Assembly (NCBI GenBank): GCA_947643165.1
Contig: CANRVB010000009.1
Coordinates: 25,258 to 89,257, forward strand
Direction of reading: 5' to 3'
Length of the DNA: 64,000 bases
From: an uncultured Porphyromonadaceae bacterium
Lineage (GTDB): Bacteria; Bacteroidota; Bacteroidia; Bacteroidales; Muribaculaceae
Made by a program: the position numbers and the translations under genes. Position 1 is the first letter of the stretch. The number at the start of each line of letters is the position of its first letter. Shown piece by piece: positions 36,420-44,769 of this stretch. Below the pieces are notes generated by a model, which had not been told where the DNA came from, did no database searches, and was given only the letters and a program-made list of their open reading frames with translations.

Positions 36420-38573
36420 ATGCCAACATCCAAGACTCAAGATAAATCGAAAACTACTTCGACCCGCACTTCTTCCCGTAAAGCTACGGCTTCAACAAAG
36501 GCCAAACCGGCAGCCGAAAAGCCGGTTAGCAAATTGCATATCGTGCGCAATGATCCGTGGTTGGCTCCCTATGCAGGAGCTATCGAAGGCCGACATCAGG
36601 ATGCGATCAAACGCGAGCGTGCTTTGATAGGCGGATCTGCAAACAGCCTCCGCGATTTTGCCAACGCCCATCAGTATTTTGGCCTTCACCGTCAGGATGA
36701 TGGCTCATGGGTGTTCCGTGAATGGGCTCCCAATGCCACTCAGATATTCCTTATCGGCGATTTCTCCGGATGGCAAGAGCAGGTGCGCTACGAACTCAAG
36801 CCTATTGGCGGTGGTGTCTGGGAGATTGTTCTTCCGGCCGATGCCATGTCTCATGGCCAGTATTATAAGATGAAAGTCTATTGGCCCGGAGGGCAGGGCG
36901 AACGTATGCCGGCCTATGCACAACGTGTGGTGCAGGATTCTGTGACACACCTGTTCTCGGCTCAAGTATGGGAGCCTGCAGAGCAGTATCAGTGGGAAGT
37001 TGAAAAGTTTAAGCCGGACACACGTCCACTCCTTATCTACGAGTGCCATATAGGTATGGCTCAGGAGAAAGAAGATGTTGGAACTTACGACGAATTCCGC
37101 GAGAATATACTGCCACGTATAGCGGCTGACGGCTATAACGCAATACAGATCATGGCAATACAGGAGCATCCGTATTACGGATCCTTTGGCTATCATGTGT
37201 CGAGTTTCTTTGCCGCTTCAAGCCGTTTCGGAACTCCTGAACAGCTAAAACGCCTTATAGATGAGGCACATAGACTCGGGGTCGCCGTCATAATGGACAT
37301 AGTCCACAGCCATGCAGTTAAAAATGAGGTTGAAGGACTAGGGCGTCTCGACGGATCTCACGATCTCTACTTCTATCCGGATGGCCGTCGGGAACATCCG
37401 GCATGGGACTCGCTATGTTTTGACTATGGCAAGACCGAAGTTCTCCACTTCCTGCTCTCCAATTGCAAGTACTGGCTTGAAGAATATCATTTCGATGGAT
37501 TCCGCTTTGATGGCGTGACATCCATGCTCTACTGGAATCATGGCCTCGGACAAGATTTCGGAGGATATGGCGATTATTATAATGGCAATCAGAATACCGA
37601 TGCTATCGTTTATCTCACACTGGCCAACAAGCTTATCCATCAGATAAATCCATCGGCCATAACAATCGCCGAGGAAATGAGCGGTATGCCGGGACTTGCA
37701 CTCCCGTTCAAGGATGGAGGCATAGGTTTCGATTACCGTATGGCTATGGGTATCCCCGACTATTGGATCAAGACGCTCAAGGAACGCAAGGATGAGGATT
37801 GGCATCCGACATCCATATTCTGGGAGCTGACCAACCGCCGTGCCGATGAGAAGACCATAAGCTACGTCGAAAGCCATGATCAGGCTCTTGTCGGTGACAA
37901 GACAGTGATTTTCCGTCTCATCGATGATCAGATGTACTGGCATATGATGCGCAACGATGACAATATGGCTGTTGCGCGAGGCATAGCGCTTCACAAGATG
38001 ATACGTCTGGTCACTGCATCAACCATAAATGGCGGCTATCTCAACTTCATGGGTAATGAATTCGGACATCCTGAATGGATCGATTTCCCGCGCGAAGGCA
38101 ATGGCTGGAGCTACAAGTATGCCCGTCGGCAGTGGAGTCTTGTCGATAGTCCGGATCTGAAGTATGCATGGCTCAACGATTTCGACAACGCTATGATCAG
38201 CCTTATCAGTGGAGTCTATAACTTCCAGGCACTTCCCGTACATAAGCTATGGGAGAAAGACGATGATCAGGTGCTTGCGTATGGTCGAGGGGATCTGGTG
38301 TTTGTGTTCAACTTCAGCCCCACCGACAGCTATTCAGACTATGGCATCCTGACTCCTCCCGGTGAGTACCAGGTCGTGCTTGATACCGACAACCCGCAGT
38401 TTGGAGGTTATGGCAATGTCGACAGCTCCGTGCGACACCTTACAATGCCCGATCCATTGTATACGCCCCATGGCGTAGCATGGCTCAAGCTCTATCTGCC
38501 CGCTCGCTCCGCACAGGTGTTCCGTCTGGTTCGCCGTCAGCGCAAGCCAAGACAGCCTAAAGAGCGTAAATAA
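36420..38573 (+). CDS. glgB: 1,4-alpha-glucan branching enzyme (GH13)
   Basis: Makes alpha-1,6 branches in glycogen. The 717-residue protein has a CBM48-type domain (about 75-185, with WAPNATQIFLIGDFSGW) followed by the GH13 barrel. Catalytic residues are visible: the nucleophile Asp in FRFDGVTSM near residue 362, the acid Glu in TIAEEMSG near 417 and the transition-state Asp in ESHDQ near 486. The layout (IVHSHAVKN, LDGSHDLYFY) is that of the eukaryote-like branching enzymes. The first 37 residues are an unusual Lys/Thr/Ser/Ala-rich tail of no known function. No other glycogen gene is nearby. Confidence 0.94.
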   Translation: MPTSKTQDKSKTTSTRTSSRKATASTKAKPAAEKPVSKLHIVRNDPWLAPYAGAIEGRHQDAIKRERALIGGSANSLRDFANAHQYFGLHRQDDGSWVFREWAPNATQIFLIGDFSGWQEQVRYELKPIGGGVWEIVLPADAMSHGQYYKMKVYWPGGQGERMPAYAQRVVQDSVTHLFSAQVWEPAEQYQWEVEKFKPDTRPLLIYECHIGMAQEKEDVGTYDEFRENILPRIAADGYNAIQIMAIQEHPYYGSFGYHVSSFFAASSRFGTPEQLKRLIDEAHRLGVAVIMDIVHSHAVKNEVEGLGRLDGSHDLYFYPDGRREHPAWDSLCFDYGKTEVLHFLLSNCKYWLEEYHFDGFRFDGVTSMLYWNHGLGQDFGGYGDYYNGNQNTDAIVYLTLANKLIHQINPSAITIAEEMSGMPGLALPFKDGGIGFDYRMAMGIPDYWIKTLKERKDEDWHPTSIFWELTNRRADEKTISYVESHDQALVGDKTVIFRLIDDQMYWHMMRNDDNMAVARGIALHKMIRLVTASTINGGYLNFMGNEFGHPEWIDFPREGNGWSYKYARRQWSLVDSPDLKYAWLNDFDNAMISLISGVYNFQALPVHKLWEKDDDQVLAYGRGDLVFVFNFSPTDSYSDYGILTPPGEYQVVLDTDNPQFGGYGNVDSSVRHLTMPDPLYTPHGVAWLKLYLPARSAQVFRLVRRQRKPRQPKERK

Positions 38574-38591
38574 GCCCTGCAGCCCTGTGGT

Positions 38592-38623
38592 TTTGGCACA
38601 TTGAAAAAAAAATCCTATATTTG
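38592..38623 (+). promoter_or_regulatory. Promoter of the psd-pssA operon
   Basis: TTTG (38592-38595), 20-nt spacer, TATATTTG (38616-38623): an exact consensus. The predicted leader is about 57 nt. Confidence 0.8.
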
Positions 38624-38687
38624 CAGGATAAAATTTCGATATCTGTATCGTTGCCGCATATTTTAAATTGAGGCAACTATTCAAGCC

Positions 38688-39383
38688 ATGAGAGTCAAGA
38701 TTCACCGAGAAGGTACCAACATACTGATCATTCTCTTGCTCATACTTGGAGTGATCAATGCTTCCGCCTGGATGTTCATCCGTCCGGTGGAGGTGCCAAC
38801 CGTGTTTACCTGCGTGTCGGCGGTGGTTTATTTTCTTGTGGTTAATTTTTTCCGTTCGCCAAGACGTCATTACACCGGTGAGACTCACAATATGGTCCTC
38901 TCGTCGGTCGACGGTACAGTCGTTGCCCTTGAGGAAACATATGAGGAAGAATGTCTCAAGAGGCGCGTCATACAGCTGTCCGTATTCATGTCGGTGCTCA
39001 ACGTCCATGCCAACTGGTTTCCGGTAAATGGCAAGGTATTGCTTGTGCGTCATCATCCCGGACGCTTCATGGCCGCATATCTCCCGAAGTCGAGTACCGA
39101 AAACGAAAGGAGCACTGTTGTGATTCGTGCCGACAATGGTCAGGAAATACTGATGAGGCAGGTGGCCGGAGCGATGGCCCGCCGCATAGTCACTTATGCC
39201 GAACCCGGCGACGAAGCATCAATCGAAGATCATATGGGATTCATCAAATTCGGATCGCGTGTTGATATATATCTGCCTCTCGATGCTGAGATATTTGTCA
39301 AGATTGGCGATAAAACTACCGGCGGAATGACTCCTATAGCACGTCTTAAAGATACCTCAGATTATAAAAATGATCAATATTAA
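38688..39383 (+). CDS. psd: Phosphatidylserine decarboxylase proenzyme
   Basis: Converts phosphatidylserine to phosphatidylethanolamine at the inner membrane. The 231-residue protein has hydrophobic N-terminal segments (about 11-55), the conserved SSVDGTVV and FMSVLNVHANWFP motifs (around His107), and the autocleavage site FGS (Gly189/Ser190) that yields the pyruvoyl group of the alpha chain. The short length and single FGS site match the short (PSD-A) type. It overlaps pssA by 14 nt, coupling the two steps of PE synthesis. Confidence 0.94.
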   Translation: MRVKIHREGTNILIILLLILGVINASAWMFIRPVEVPTVFTCVSAVVYFLVVNFFRSPRRHYTGETHNMVLSSVDGTVVALEETYEEECLKRRVIQLSVFMSVLNVHANWFPVNGKVLLVRHHPGRFMAAYLPKSSTENERSTVVIRADNGQEILMRQVAGAMARRIVTYAEPGDEASIEDHMGFIKFGSRVDIYLPLDAEIFVKIGDKTTGGMTPIARLKDTSDYKNDQY

Positions 39384-40065
39384 AGCTCATATACCCAACA
39401 CAATCACATGCCTTAACCTGATAAGCGGCACTATAGCCTGTATTCTGGCTCTTCATGGCCCAGAGCCGCTCGGTGCTCTCACTGGTTGGCAGTGGGCGTT
39501 CATTGCCATAGCGGCAGCTGCTGTGTTCGACTTTGCTGACGGAGCCACAGCGCGTCTGCTGAAGGCCTACAGCGATCTGGGCAAACAGCTCGACTCGCTC
39601 AGCGATCTCGTAAGTTTCGGTCTTGCACCCACACTGCTTATGTACAGTGTGATGCGATCTGCCGATATTTCACCTATATGGTGGGTATTCCCGCTGCTTA
39701 TAGTGGTTTGCGGAGCTTTGAGACTCGGTAAATTTAATATCGACACCCGTCAGACAACTTCGTTTATCGGATTGCCGATCCCGGCCAATGCCATCTTCTG
39801 GATCGGCGTGGTTTCGTGGATATCCACCTATGGTTGCCCTTCCGGTTGGGTACTGGCTCTGATAATTCTTTTCGAGTCGACACTTATGGTGAGCAGCATG
39901 CGCATGTTCTCGCTTAAGTTTGCTAATTTCGGTTGGCGCGAGAATTTCCGCAGGTATGTCATAATCCTTGCCGCTATCCTGTTTGTGGCGACAAATGGCT
40001 TGCCCGGACTTGCATGGACAATATTGCTGTACATACTTATCTCGGCAGTCGGACGCAAGGAATAA
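39370..40065 (+). CDS. pssA: CDP-diacylglycerol--serine O-phosphatidyltransferase
   Basis: Makes phosphatidylserine from CDP-diacylglycerol and serine, the step before Psd. The 231-residue integral membrane protein has about six to seven hydrophobic segments and the full CDP-alcohol phosphotransferase motif: Asp57-Gly58, Ala61-Arg62, Gly71, Asp75, Asp79. Its start lies inside the end of psd (14-nt overlap). Confidence 0.95.
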   Translation: MINIKAHIPNTITCLNLISGTIACILALHGPEPLGALTGWQWAFIAIAAAAVFDFADGATARLLKAYSDLGKQLDSLSDLVSFGLAPTLLMYSVMRSADISPIWWVFPLLIVVCGALRLGKFNIDTRQTTSFIGLPIPANAIFWIGVVSWISTYGCPSGWVLALIILFESTLMVSSMRMFSLKFANFGWRENFRRYVIILAAILFVATNGLPGLAWTILLYILISAVGRKE

Positions 40066-40168
40066 CACGCCTTCCGTCAATACCGTCACCACGGGTGCCG
40101 TCTGCTCTCTTAAATATATGCGGTCCCTCTTTCCCGACCCTGTTTAATCATACAAAACACACTGTTCA

Positions 40169-40489
40169 ATGAGTCTTTTCCTCTTGTTCCTCATATTTGT
40201 CATTGTACTGATATTGATGCCCGTCTTCAGATTTGCACGGCGTGTCAATGCCATGCGTACACAGTTCAATGAGATGGCTTCCAGAGCGAGGCAGGCCTAC
40301 GGTGGCGAACGCCATCAAGAACCGGCATCAGCTCCCGTGCGCCGTCGTAAGCGTATATCACGCGATGTGGGGGAGTATGTAGAATATGAAGAGGTAGCAG
40401 CTGCCTCGCGCACCACATCTGAGTATCATGAGTATACCGGTGTGGTCGAAGACCAGATTTCCGATGTAGAGTGGGAGGATGTGAAATGA
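40169..40489 (+). CDS. DUF4834 family small membrane protein
   Basis: A 106-residue protein with one N-terminal membrane segment (about 2-20), a basic middle region (about 20-65) and an acidic C-terminus (VEDQISDVEWEDVK). Recognised as DUF4834, a small family found in this position in Bacteroidales; function unknown. It follows pssA after about 100 nt and overlaps the DUF2461 gene by 4 nt (ATGA), so the two are translationally coupled. Confidence 0.75.
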   Translation: MSLFLLFLIFVIVLILMPVFRFARRVNAMRTQFNEMASRARQAYGGERHQEPASAPVRRRKRISRDVGEYVEYEEVAAASRTTSEYHEYTGVVEDQISDVEWEDVK

Positions 40490-41157
40490 ACTACATGCCC
40501 GATCTCTACGAGTTTCTTGATGAACTCTCACGTAACAATTGCCGCGAATGGCTTGATGCCAACCGCGATCGCTACAAACGTCTGCGCGAACTGTGGCTCG
40601 ACGACATATCCCGGATGCTCGCTGCTGTGTCACAGTGGGAGCCGGCTGTAGCAAACTATACGGCCCGTCAGTGCGCCTACAGGTTCAACCGCGATATCCG
40701 TTTCTCTCCAGATAAATCCCCCTATAAGCTCTATTTCTCAGCCGCGTTTGGTGCGAATGGCAAGAATGACCGTTATGCAGGCTATTATGTCCATACCGGT
40801 TTGCCGGGCTATGGCGATTCCGGACTCTACGGGGGTCTCTACTGTCCGGAAATGCCGGTGCTGCGTAAGGTCCGCAAGGCTATCATCGACAACATAGAAG
40901 AGTTTGAGATGATAATCGGCAATCCACGTATGGCAGCAAAATTTCCAGGTTGGGTGGGCAATGTGCTCAAGACTGTCCCTAAAGGGTGGGAACGCAACCA
41001 TCCACAGGCCCATTTGCTGCGACTTAAAGAGTACGGAAAGTATGAGCCTTGCGACAGCACATGGTTCTCCGATCCTGACTGGCCTCTGCGTGCCGCCGAT
41101 GATTTTCAACTGCTTAAACCACTTGTCGATTTCATCAATTACTCTATTGATGAGTGA
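40486..41157 (+). CDS. DUF2461 family protein
   Basis: A 223-residue soluble protein. The pattern ELSRNNCREWLDANRDRYK near the N-terminus, the FNRDIRFSPDKSPYK stretch near residue 70 and a YYVHTGLPG segment near residue 100 are those of the DUF2461/TIGR02453 family, which is widespread and uncharacterised. I used ATG 40486, which overlaps the previous stop as ATGA; an in-frame GTG at 40471 would only add five residues. Confidence 0.82.
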   Translation: MNYMPDLYEFLDELSRNNCREWLDANRDRYKRLRELWLDDISRMLAAVSQWEPAVANYTARQCAYRFNRDIRFSPDKSPYKLYFSAAFGANGKNDRYAGYYVHTGLPGYGDSGLYGGLYCPEMPVLRKVRKAIIDNIEEFEMIIGNPRMAAKFPGWVGNVLKTVPKGWERNHPQAHLLRLKEYGKYEPCDSTWFSDPDWPLRAADDFQLLKPLVDFINYSIDE

Positions 41158-41216
41158 GCGGTCATAGCGATCTCTTCCTCGCCGTGGCTATGGAGTGTCG
41201 TTTTAGCCGTCTATGG

Positions 41217-41249
41217 TTTGAAGAGTTGACCATTTGTTTGTACCTTTGT
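41217..41249 (+). promoter_or_regulatory. Promoter of lgt-bioD-exonuclease
   Basis: TTTG (41217-41220), 21-nt spacer, TACCTTTG (41242-41249): an exact consensus, about 57 nt before the lgt start. Confidence 0.75.
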
Positions 41250-41305
41250 GGTGGTAAACCGGGTCAGAGCCTGTTTGCCGCCTTTTTTAACCGAATATAA
41301 GACGT

Positions 41306-42160
41306 ATGCTGAGCGCAATAGTTTGGAATGTCGACCCGGTTCTGTTTTCGGCGGGTCCTATCACAGTCCGGTGGTACGGATTGATGTTCGCTATCGGTTT
41401 CCTTCTTGGATACGAGATAGTGTCGCGTATGTTCAAGCATGAAGGTGCCCCCGAGAAGTGGCTTCCTATCCTGCTGATATATGTGGTAGTCGCCACTATT
41501 GTCGGCTCGCGTCTCGGACATGTATTCTTCTACGAATGGGACTATTACAGTGCCCATCCTATGGAGATCATCAAAGTTTGGGAAGGTGGACTTGCAAGCC
41601 ACGGTGGTACGATCGGTATCATACTGGCCATCATTCTCTACTCCATTTTCGTCACCAAACGCTCGCCGCTGTGGACATTCGACCGGCTTGTCATTCCTAT
41701 CGCGCTTGTTGGTGGCCTCATACGTCTCGGCAACCTGATGAACAGTGAGATATATGGTTATGCCACAGATCTTCCATGGGGATTCCTGTTTGTCCGTTCA
41801 CGGGAGTGGCATCAACTCTACGAAGGACTACCTGTACATCCTACCCAGATTTACGAGGCTCTCTGCTATTTCGGACTGTTCGCACTCCTCATGTGGATGT
41901 ATTGGAAGAAAAATGCCGAAGAGCGCCCTGGACTTATATTCGGAGTATTCTTTATCGGAATTTTCCTGCCGCGTTTTCTCATTGAATTCATCAAGAATGA
42001 TCAGGTAGCTTTCGAAGCCGACATGACTCTAAATATGGGACAGCTCCTGAGTATCCCGTTCATAGTCATAGGTGTATTGCTGATCATCTATGCCATGGTC
42101 AGGCCACGGCAGAAACTGACATTTCCCGACAAATATGCTGACGAAGACACTCGACGTTAA
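41306..42160 (+). CDS. lgt: Prolipoprotein diacylglyceryl transferase
   Basis: Transfers diacylglycerol from phosphatidylglycerol to the lipobox cysteine of lipoproteins, such as SusD later in this window. The 284-residue membrane protein has about seven hydrophobic segments, the RWYGLMFAIGFLLGY N-terminal motif, WEGGLASHGG near residue 93 and the Lgt signature GGLIRLGNLMNSEIYG near residue 136. Its 3' end overlaps the bioD start by 26 nt. Confidence 0.95.
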   Translation: MLSAIVWNVDPVLFSAGPITVRWYGLMFAIGFLLGYEIVSRMFKHEGAPEKWLPILLIYVVVATIVGSRLGHVFFYEWDYYSAHPMEIIKVWEGGLASHGGTIGIILAIILYSIFVTKRSPLWTFDRLVIPIALVGGLIRLGNLMNSEIYGYATDLPWGFLFVRSREWHQLYEGLPVHPTQIYEALCYFGLFALLMWMYWKKNAEERPGLIFGVFFIGIFLPRFLIEFIKNDQVAFEADMTLNMGQLLSIPFIVIGVLLIIYAMVRPRQKLTFPDKYADEDTRR

Positions 42161-42827
42161 TATTCTGCCTCCGGTGATATTTCTCACCGGTATCGACACC
42201 GATGCCGGTAAGACCTACATGGTTGCCTGGTTGCTCCGTGAGATTGAGCGTGCCGGCCGGACGGCAATTTCTCAGAAATTCATACAGACCGGCTGCAAAG
42301 ATATGTCGGAGGATATTGAGGCGCATCGCCGTCTGCTTGGCAAGCCGCTCCATCCCCGCGATATCGATCATACGACGGCACCGTTAATATTCACTTATCC
42401 GGCGTCGGCACAGTTGGCTGCCCGGATCGACGGCCGTGATATCGACATCAGTCTCATCGACAGGTCTGTTGATATTTTGCGCCGTGAATTCGACCACCTC
42501 ATCGTGGAGGGGGCCGGAGGCCTTATGGTTCCTATAACCGACGATTTTCTTACCATCGACTACATATCCTCGCGCCAGATGCCTGTGATTCTGGTTACAA
42601 ACGGCGTGCTGGGTTCGATCAACCATACGGTATTGTCGCTCGAGGCAATCGCCGCCCGAAACATAAAGCTTACGGCACTTGTCTACAATGAGCATTTCGA
42701 CAATCCCGACGATAACCTTATACCCGACGACACACGCGGTTTCCTGCAGCGTTATCTCTCCCGTCACTTCCCCGATACGCCAATGATATGTGTGCCGTCA
42801 ATAGGTGACGATTCACTTAAAATTTGA
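42135..42827 (+). CDS. bioD: Dethiobiotin synthetase
   Basis: ATP-dependent carboxylation that closes the ureido ring of dethiobiotin, the penultimate step of biotin synthesis. The 230-residue protein has the P-loop GIDTDAGKT (19-27), the FIQTGC substrate loop near residue 54 and the VEGAGGLMVPI motif near residue 121. It overlaps lgt by 26 nt and is followed within 5 nt by an exonuclease gene. No other biotin gene lies in the window. Confidence 0.92.
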   Translation: MLTKTLDVNILPPVIFLTGIDTDAGKTYMVAWLLREIERAGRTAISQKFIQTGCKDMSEDIEAHRRLLGKPLHPRDIDHTTAPLIFTYPASAQLAARIDGRDIDISLIDRSVDILRREFDHLIVEGAGGLMVPITDDFLTIDYISSRQMPVILVTNGVLGSINHTVLSLEAIAARNIKLTALVYNEHFDNPDDNLIPDDTRGFLQRYLSRHFPDTPMICVPSIGDDSLKI

Positions 42828-42831
42828 TCTG

Positions 42832-43485
42832 ATGCTGACAAACACCGATTATTCCATTGCATTACCCAAACAACAGCTCGCAGAGATGCCCACTGTTGTT
42901 TATGACGGACATATTACGGTTGTCGACAAAGTTGAGATGATAGCTCCGGCTATTGCAGCCCTCAGGCGGGAGCCTGTAGTGGGATTTGACACGGAGACCA
43001 AACCTGCATTCAAGAAAGGACAGTCGCATAAGGTTGCACTGATGCAGGTGGCCGGTGCCGATTCGTGCTTCCTTTTCCGTCTCAATATGACCGGATTGAC
43101 AGACGAACTTGTGGAGTGGCTGTCAGATGAGAGCTGTCTCAAGGTCGGCCTTTCGCTCAAGGATGATTTCCTTATGCTGCACAAACACCGTGAGTTCGAG
43201 CCTCAGGGCTTCATTGAACTTCAGTCGATGGTGCGCGGATATCACATTACCGATGCCAGTCTTCAGAAGATATTCGGTATAATCTTCGGTAAACGTATCA
43301 GCAAGGGGCAGCGGCTGTCTAATTGGGAGGCTGAATCCCTTGGGGCAGGGCAGATGTCGTATGCGGCCATCGATGCCTGGGCATGTCTGGCCATATACAA
43401 CTGTCTGCAATCAGGTGGCTTCAATCCGGCGGTCAGTCCGTATATAGTCACACCGGAAGCCGACGGTCAGTTGTCGGCTTCCTGA
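42832..43485 (+). CDS. DEDDy 3'-5' exonuclease (RNase D/WRN-like)
   Basis: Predicted 3'-5' exonuclease of 217 residues acting on DNA or RNA in the cytoplasm. The four acidic residues and the tyrosine of the DEDDy type are visible: Asp53 and Glu55 (GFDTETKP), an Asp in LSLKDD near residue 105, and Tyr-x3-Asp in SYAAIDAWACL near residue 180. No HRDC domain follows, so it is not full-length RNase D. I used ATG 42832; the in-frame GTG at 42805 lies inside bioD. Its last 19 bases overlap the end of the convergent GT4 gene. Confidence 0.88.
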   Translation: MLTNTDYSIALPKQQLAEMPTVVYDGHITVVDKVEMIAPAIAALRREPVVGFDTETKPAFKKGQSHKVALMQVAGADSCFLFRLNMTGLTDELVEWLSDESCLKVGLSLKDDFLMLHKHREFEPQGFIELQSMVRGYHITDASLQKIFGIIFGKRISKGQRLSNWEAESLGAGQMSYAAIDAWACLAIYNCLQSGGFNPAVSPYIVTPEADGQLSAS

Positions 43486-44768
43486 TTTCTTTCAAGCAAC
43501 CTTTCGAACAGATCTATATAGAGCCTGGCTATTGTGACCGAGCTGAAGCGCTCTTTCACGCTCTCATGCAGCGCTTGCCTGTCTATATTCTGTTCCAGAG
43601 CCCAGAGTAAGCCTTCCGCTATGCTGGTAGGATCCTTATAGCGGCTTATGTAGCCGTTTTCCTTGTGGGTCACGATGTCTTCCTGACCACCGCGTCCGAA
43701 TGTCACGGGCAGACATCCGGCCGACTGTCCTTCGGCAAGTGTGGTCGGCAGTGTCTCATACAGCGAGGTCGATATCACAACTTTCGATGCGGTGTAAATT
43801 TCGCGCATCATATTAGGGTCGTTTATCCGCCCCATCAACTTGTAGTTTATTCTGAGGCCATCAAGCTGGGTTTTGTCTCTCAGGGTTCCTACAAACAGCA
43901 CAGTGATGGTCTTTGCTATCTCCGGATATCTGTCGACTATGAAGTTTAGCGCATCTACGGCATAATGGAGTCCCTTGATCGGATCATCGAGCCGTGCTGC
44001 GCACATCACAATCTTGTTGGGACGTCCGTCTTCCGACAGATTCAGTATATTGCCATAGGTCGATGGCGAGAAGTAGTCGGCTGGAAATGGATTGTGTATC
44101 ACCTCCACCTGCTGTCTGCCCATCAGCTTGCTTTCTTTGCATTTTGTAGCCAGCCAGTGGCTTACAGCCACAAATGTGATGTTGCATTTGCCATATAGCT
44201 TTTCCTTTTTTAGCCACACGCGTGCGCTCAGATCGTTGGCCGCCCCTTTGAGCCATTGGCAATTTCCGCACATCTGTCTGTAGCCGCGGCACTCATAGCT
44301 GTGATGGCATATACCGGTCAGACACCACATATCGTGCATCACCCATATCATCGGTTTGCCAAGACGCGACAGTTTCTCTATGCCCTTGAGCGACAGAAGA
44401 CCCTGATTTATCCATCCCAAAGCTATCACATCAGCATCCTTTATCCAGGGATGTTGGTGAAGGCTCAGACCTGTGCTCGCTGTAGATACTTTGAACAGGT
44501 TCTGACGGTTGAAGCCGTTATTGAGCATTATACCCATCCGCTCCGACAGAAACTTGATGCCACGGTCAAAACGCCTGCCGGCCACGTCAACATATGGATC
44601 TTCCGACATGCGGGTATACACTACCATCCTTGCGTCCACTCCCTCTTTGCGGAGAGCGTGCATCAGACGGTAAGTGACCATGCCGGCGCCTCCAAGCACG
44701 TCACTATGGCTTATGAATACTACTTTCAGTGGTCTGTCTCTATGGATGGTCTCTTGATCTGATTTCAT
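43467..44768 (-). CDS. GT4-type glycosyltransferase
   Basis: Predicted cytoplasmic nucleotide-sugar-dependent glycosyltransferase for surface polysaccharide. The 433-residue protein has a GT-B fold: an N-terminal domain with SHSDVLGGAGMVTYRLMHAL (donor/acceptor loop) and a C-terminal GT4 domain with VMCAARLDDPIKGLHYAVDA near residue 265 and the SLYETLPTTLAEGQSAG motif (E-x7-E region) near residue 350. A Cys-rich stretch (WCLTGICHHSYECRGYRQMCGNC) near residue 155 is typical of a subgroup of these enzymes in Bacteroides. The chosen start, 44768, lies 1 nt after the DUF389 stop. Sugar specificity unknown. Confidence 0.88.
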   Translation of the reverse strand: MKSDQETIHRDRPLKVVFISHSDVLGGAGMVTYRLMHALRKEGVDARMVVYTRMSEDPYVDVAGRRFDRGIKFLSERMGIMLNNGFNRQNLFKVSTASTGLSLHQHPWIKDADVIALGWINQGLLSLKGIEKLSRLGKPMIWVMHDMWCLTGICHHSYECRGYRQMCGNCQWLKGAANDLSARVWLKKEKLYGKCNITFVAVSHWLATKCKESKLMGRQQVEVIHNPFPADYFSPSTYGNILNLSEDGRPNKIVMCAARLDDPIKGLHYAVDALNFIVDRYPEIAKTITVLFVGTLRDKTQLDGLRINYKLMGRINDPNMMREIYTASKVVISTSLYETLPTTLAEGQSAGCLPVTFGRGGQEDIVTHKENGYISRYKDPTSIAEGLLWALEQNIDRQALHESVKERFSSVTIARLYIDLFERLLERNQEADN

Positions 44769-44769
44769 T

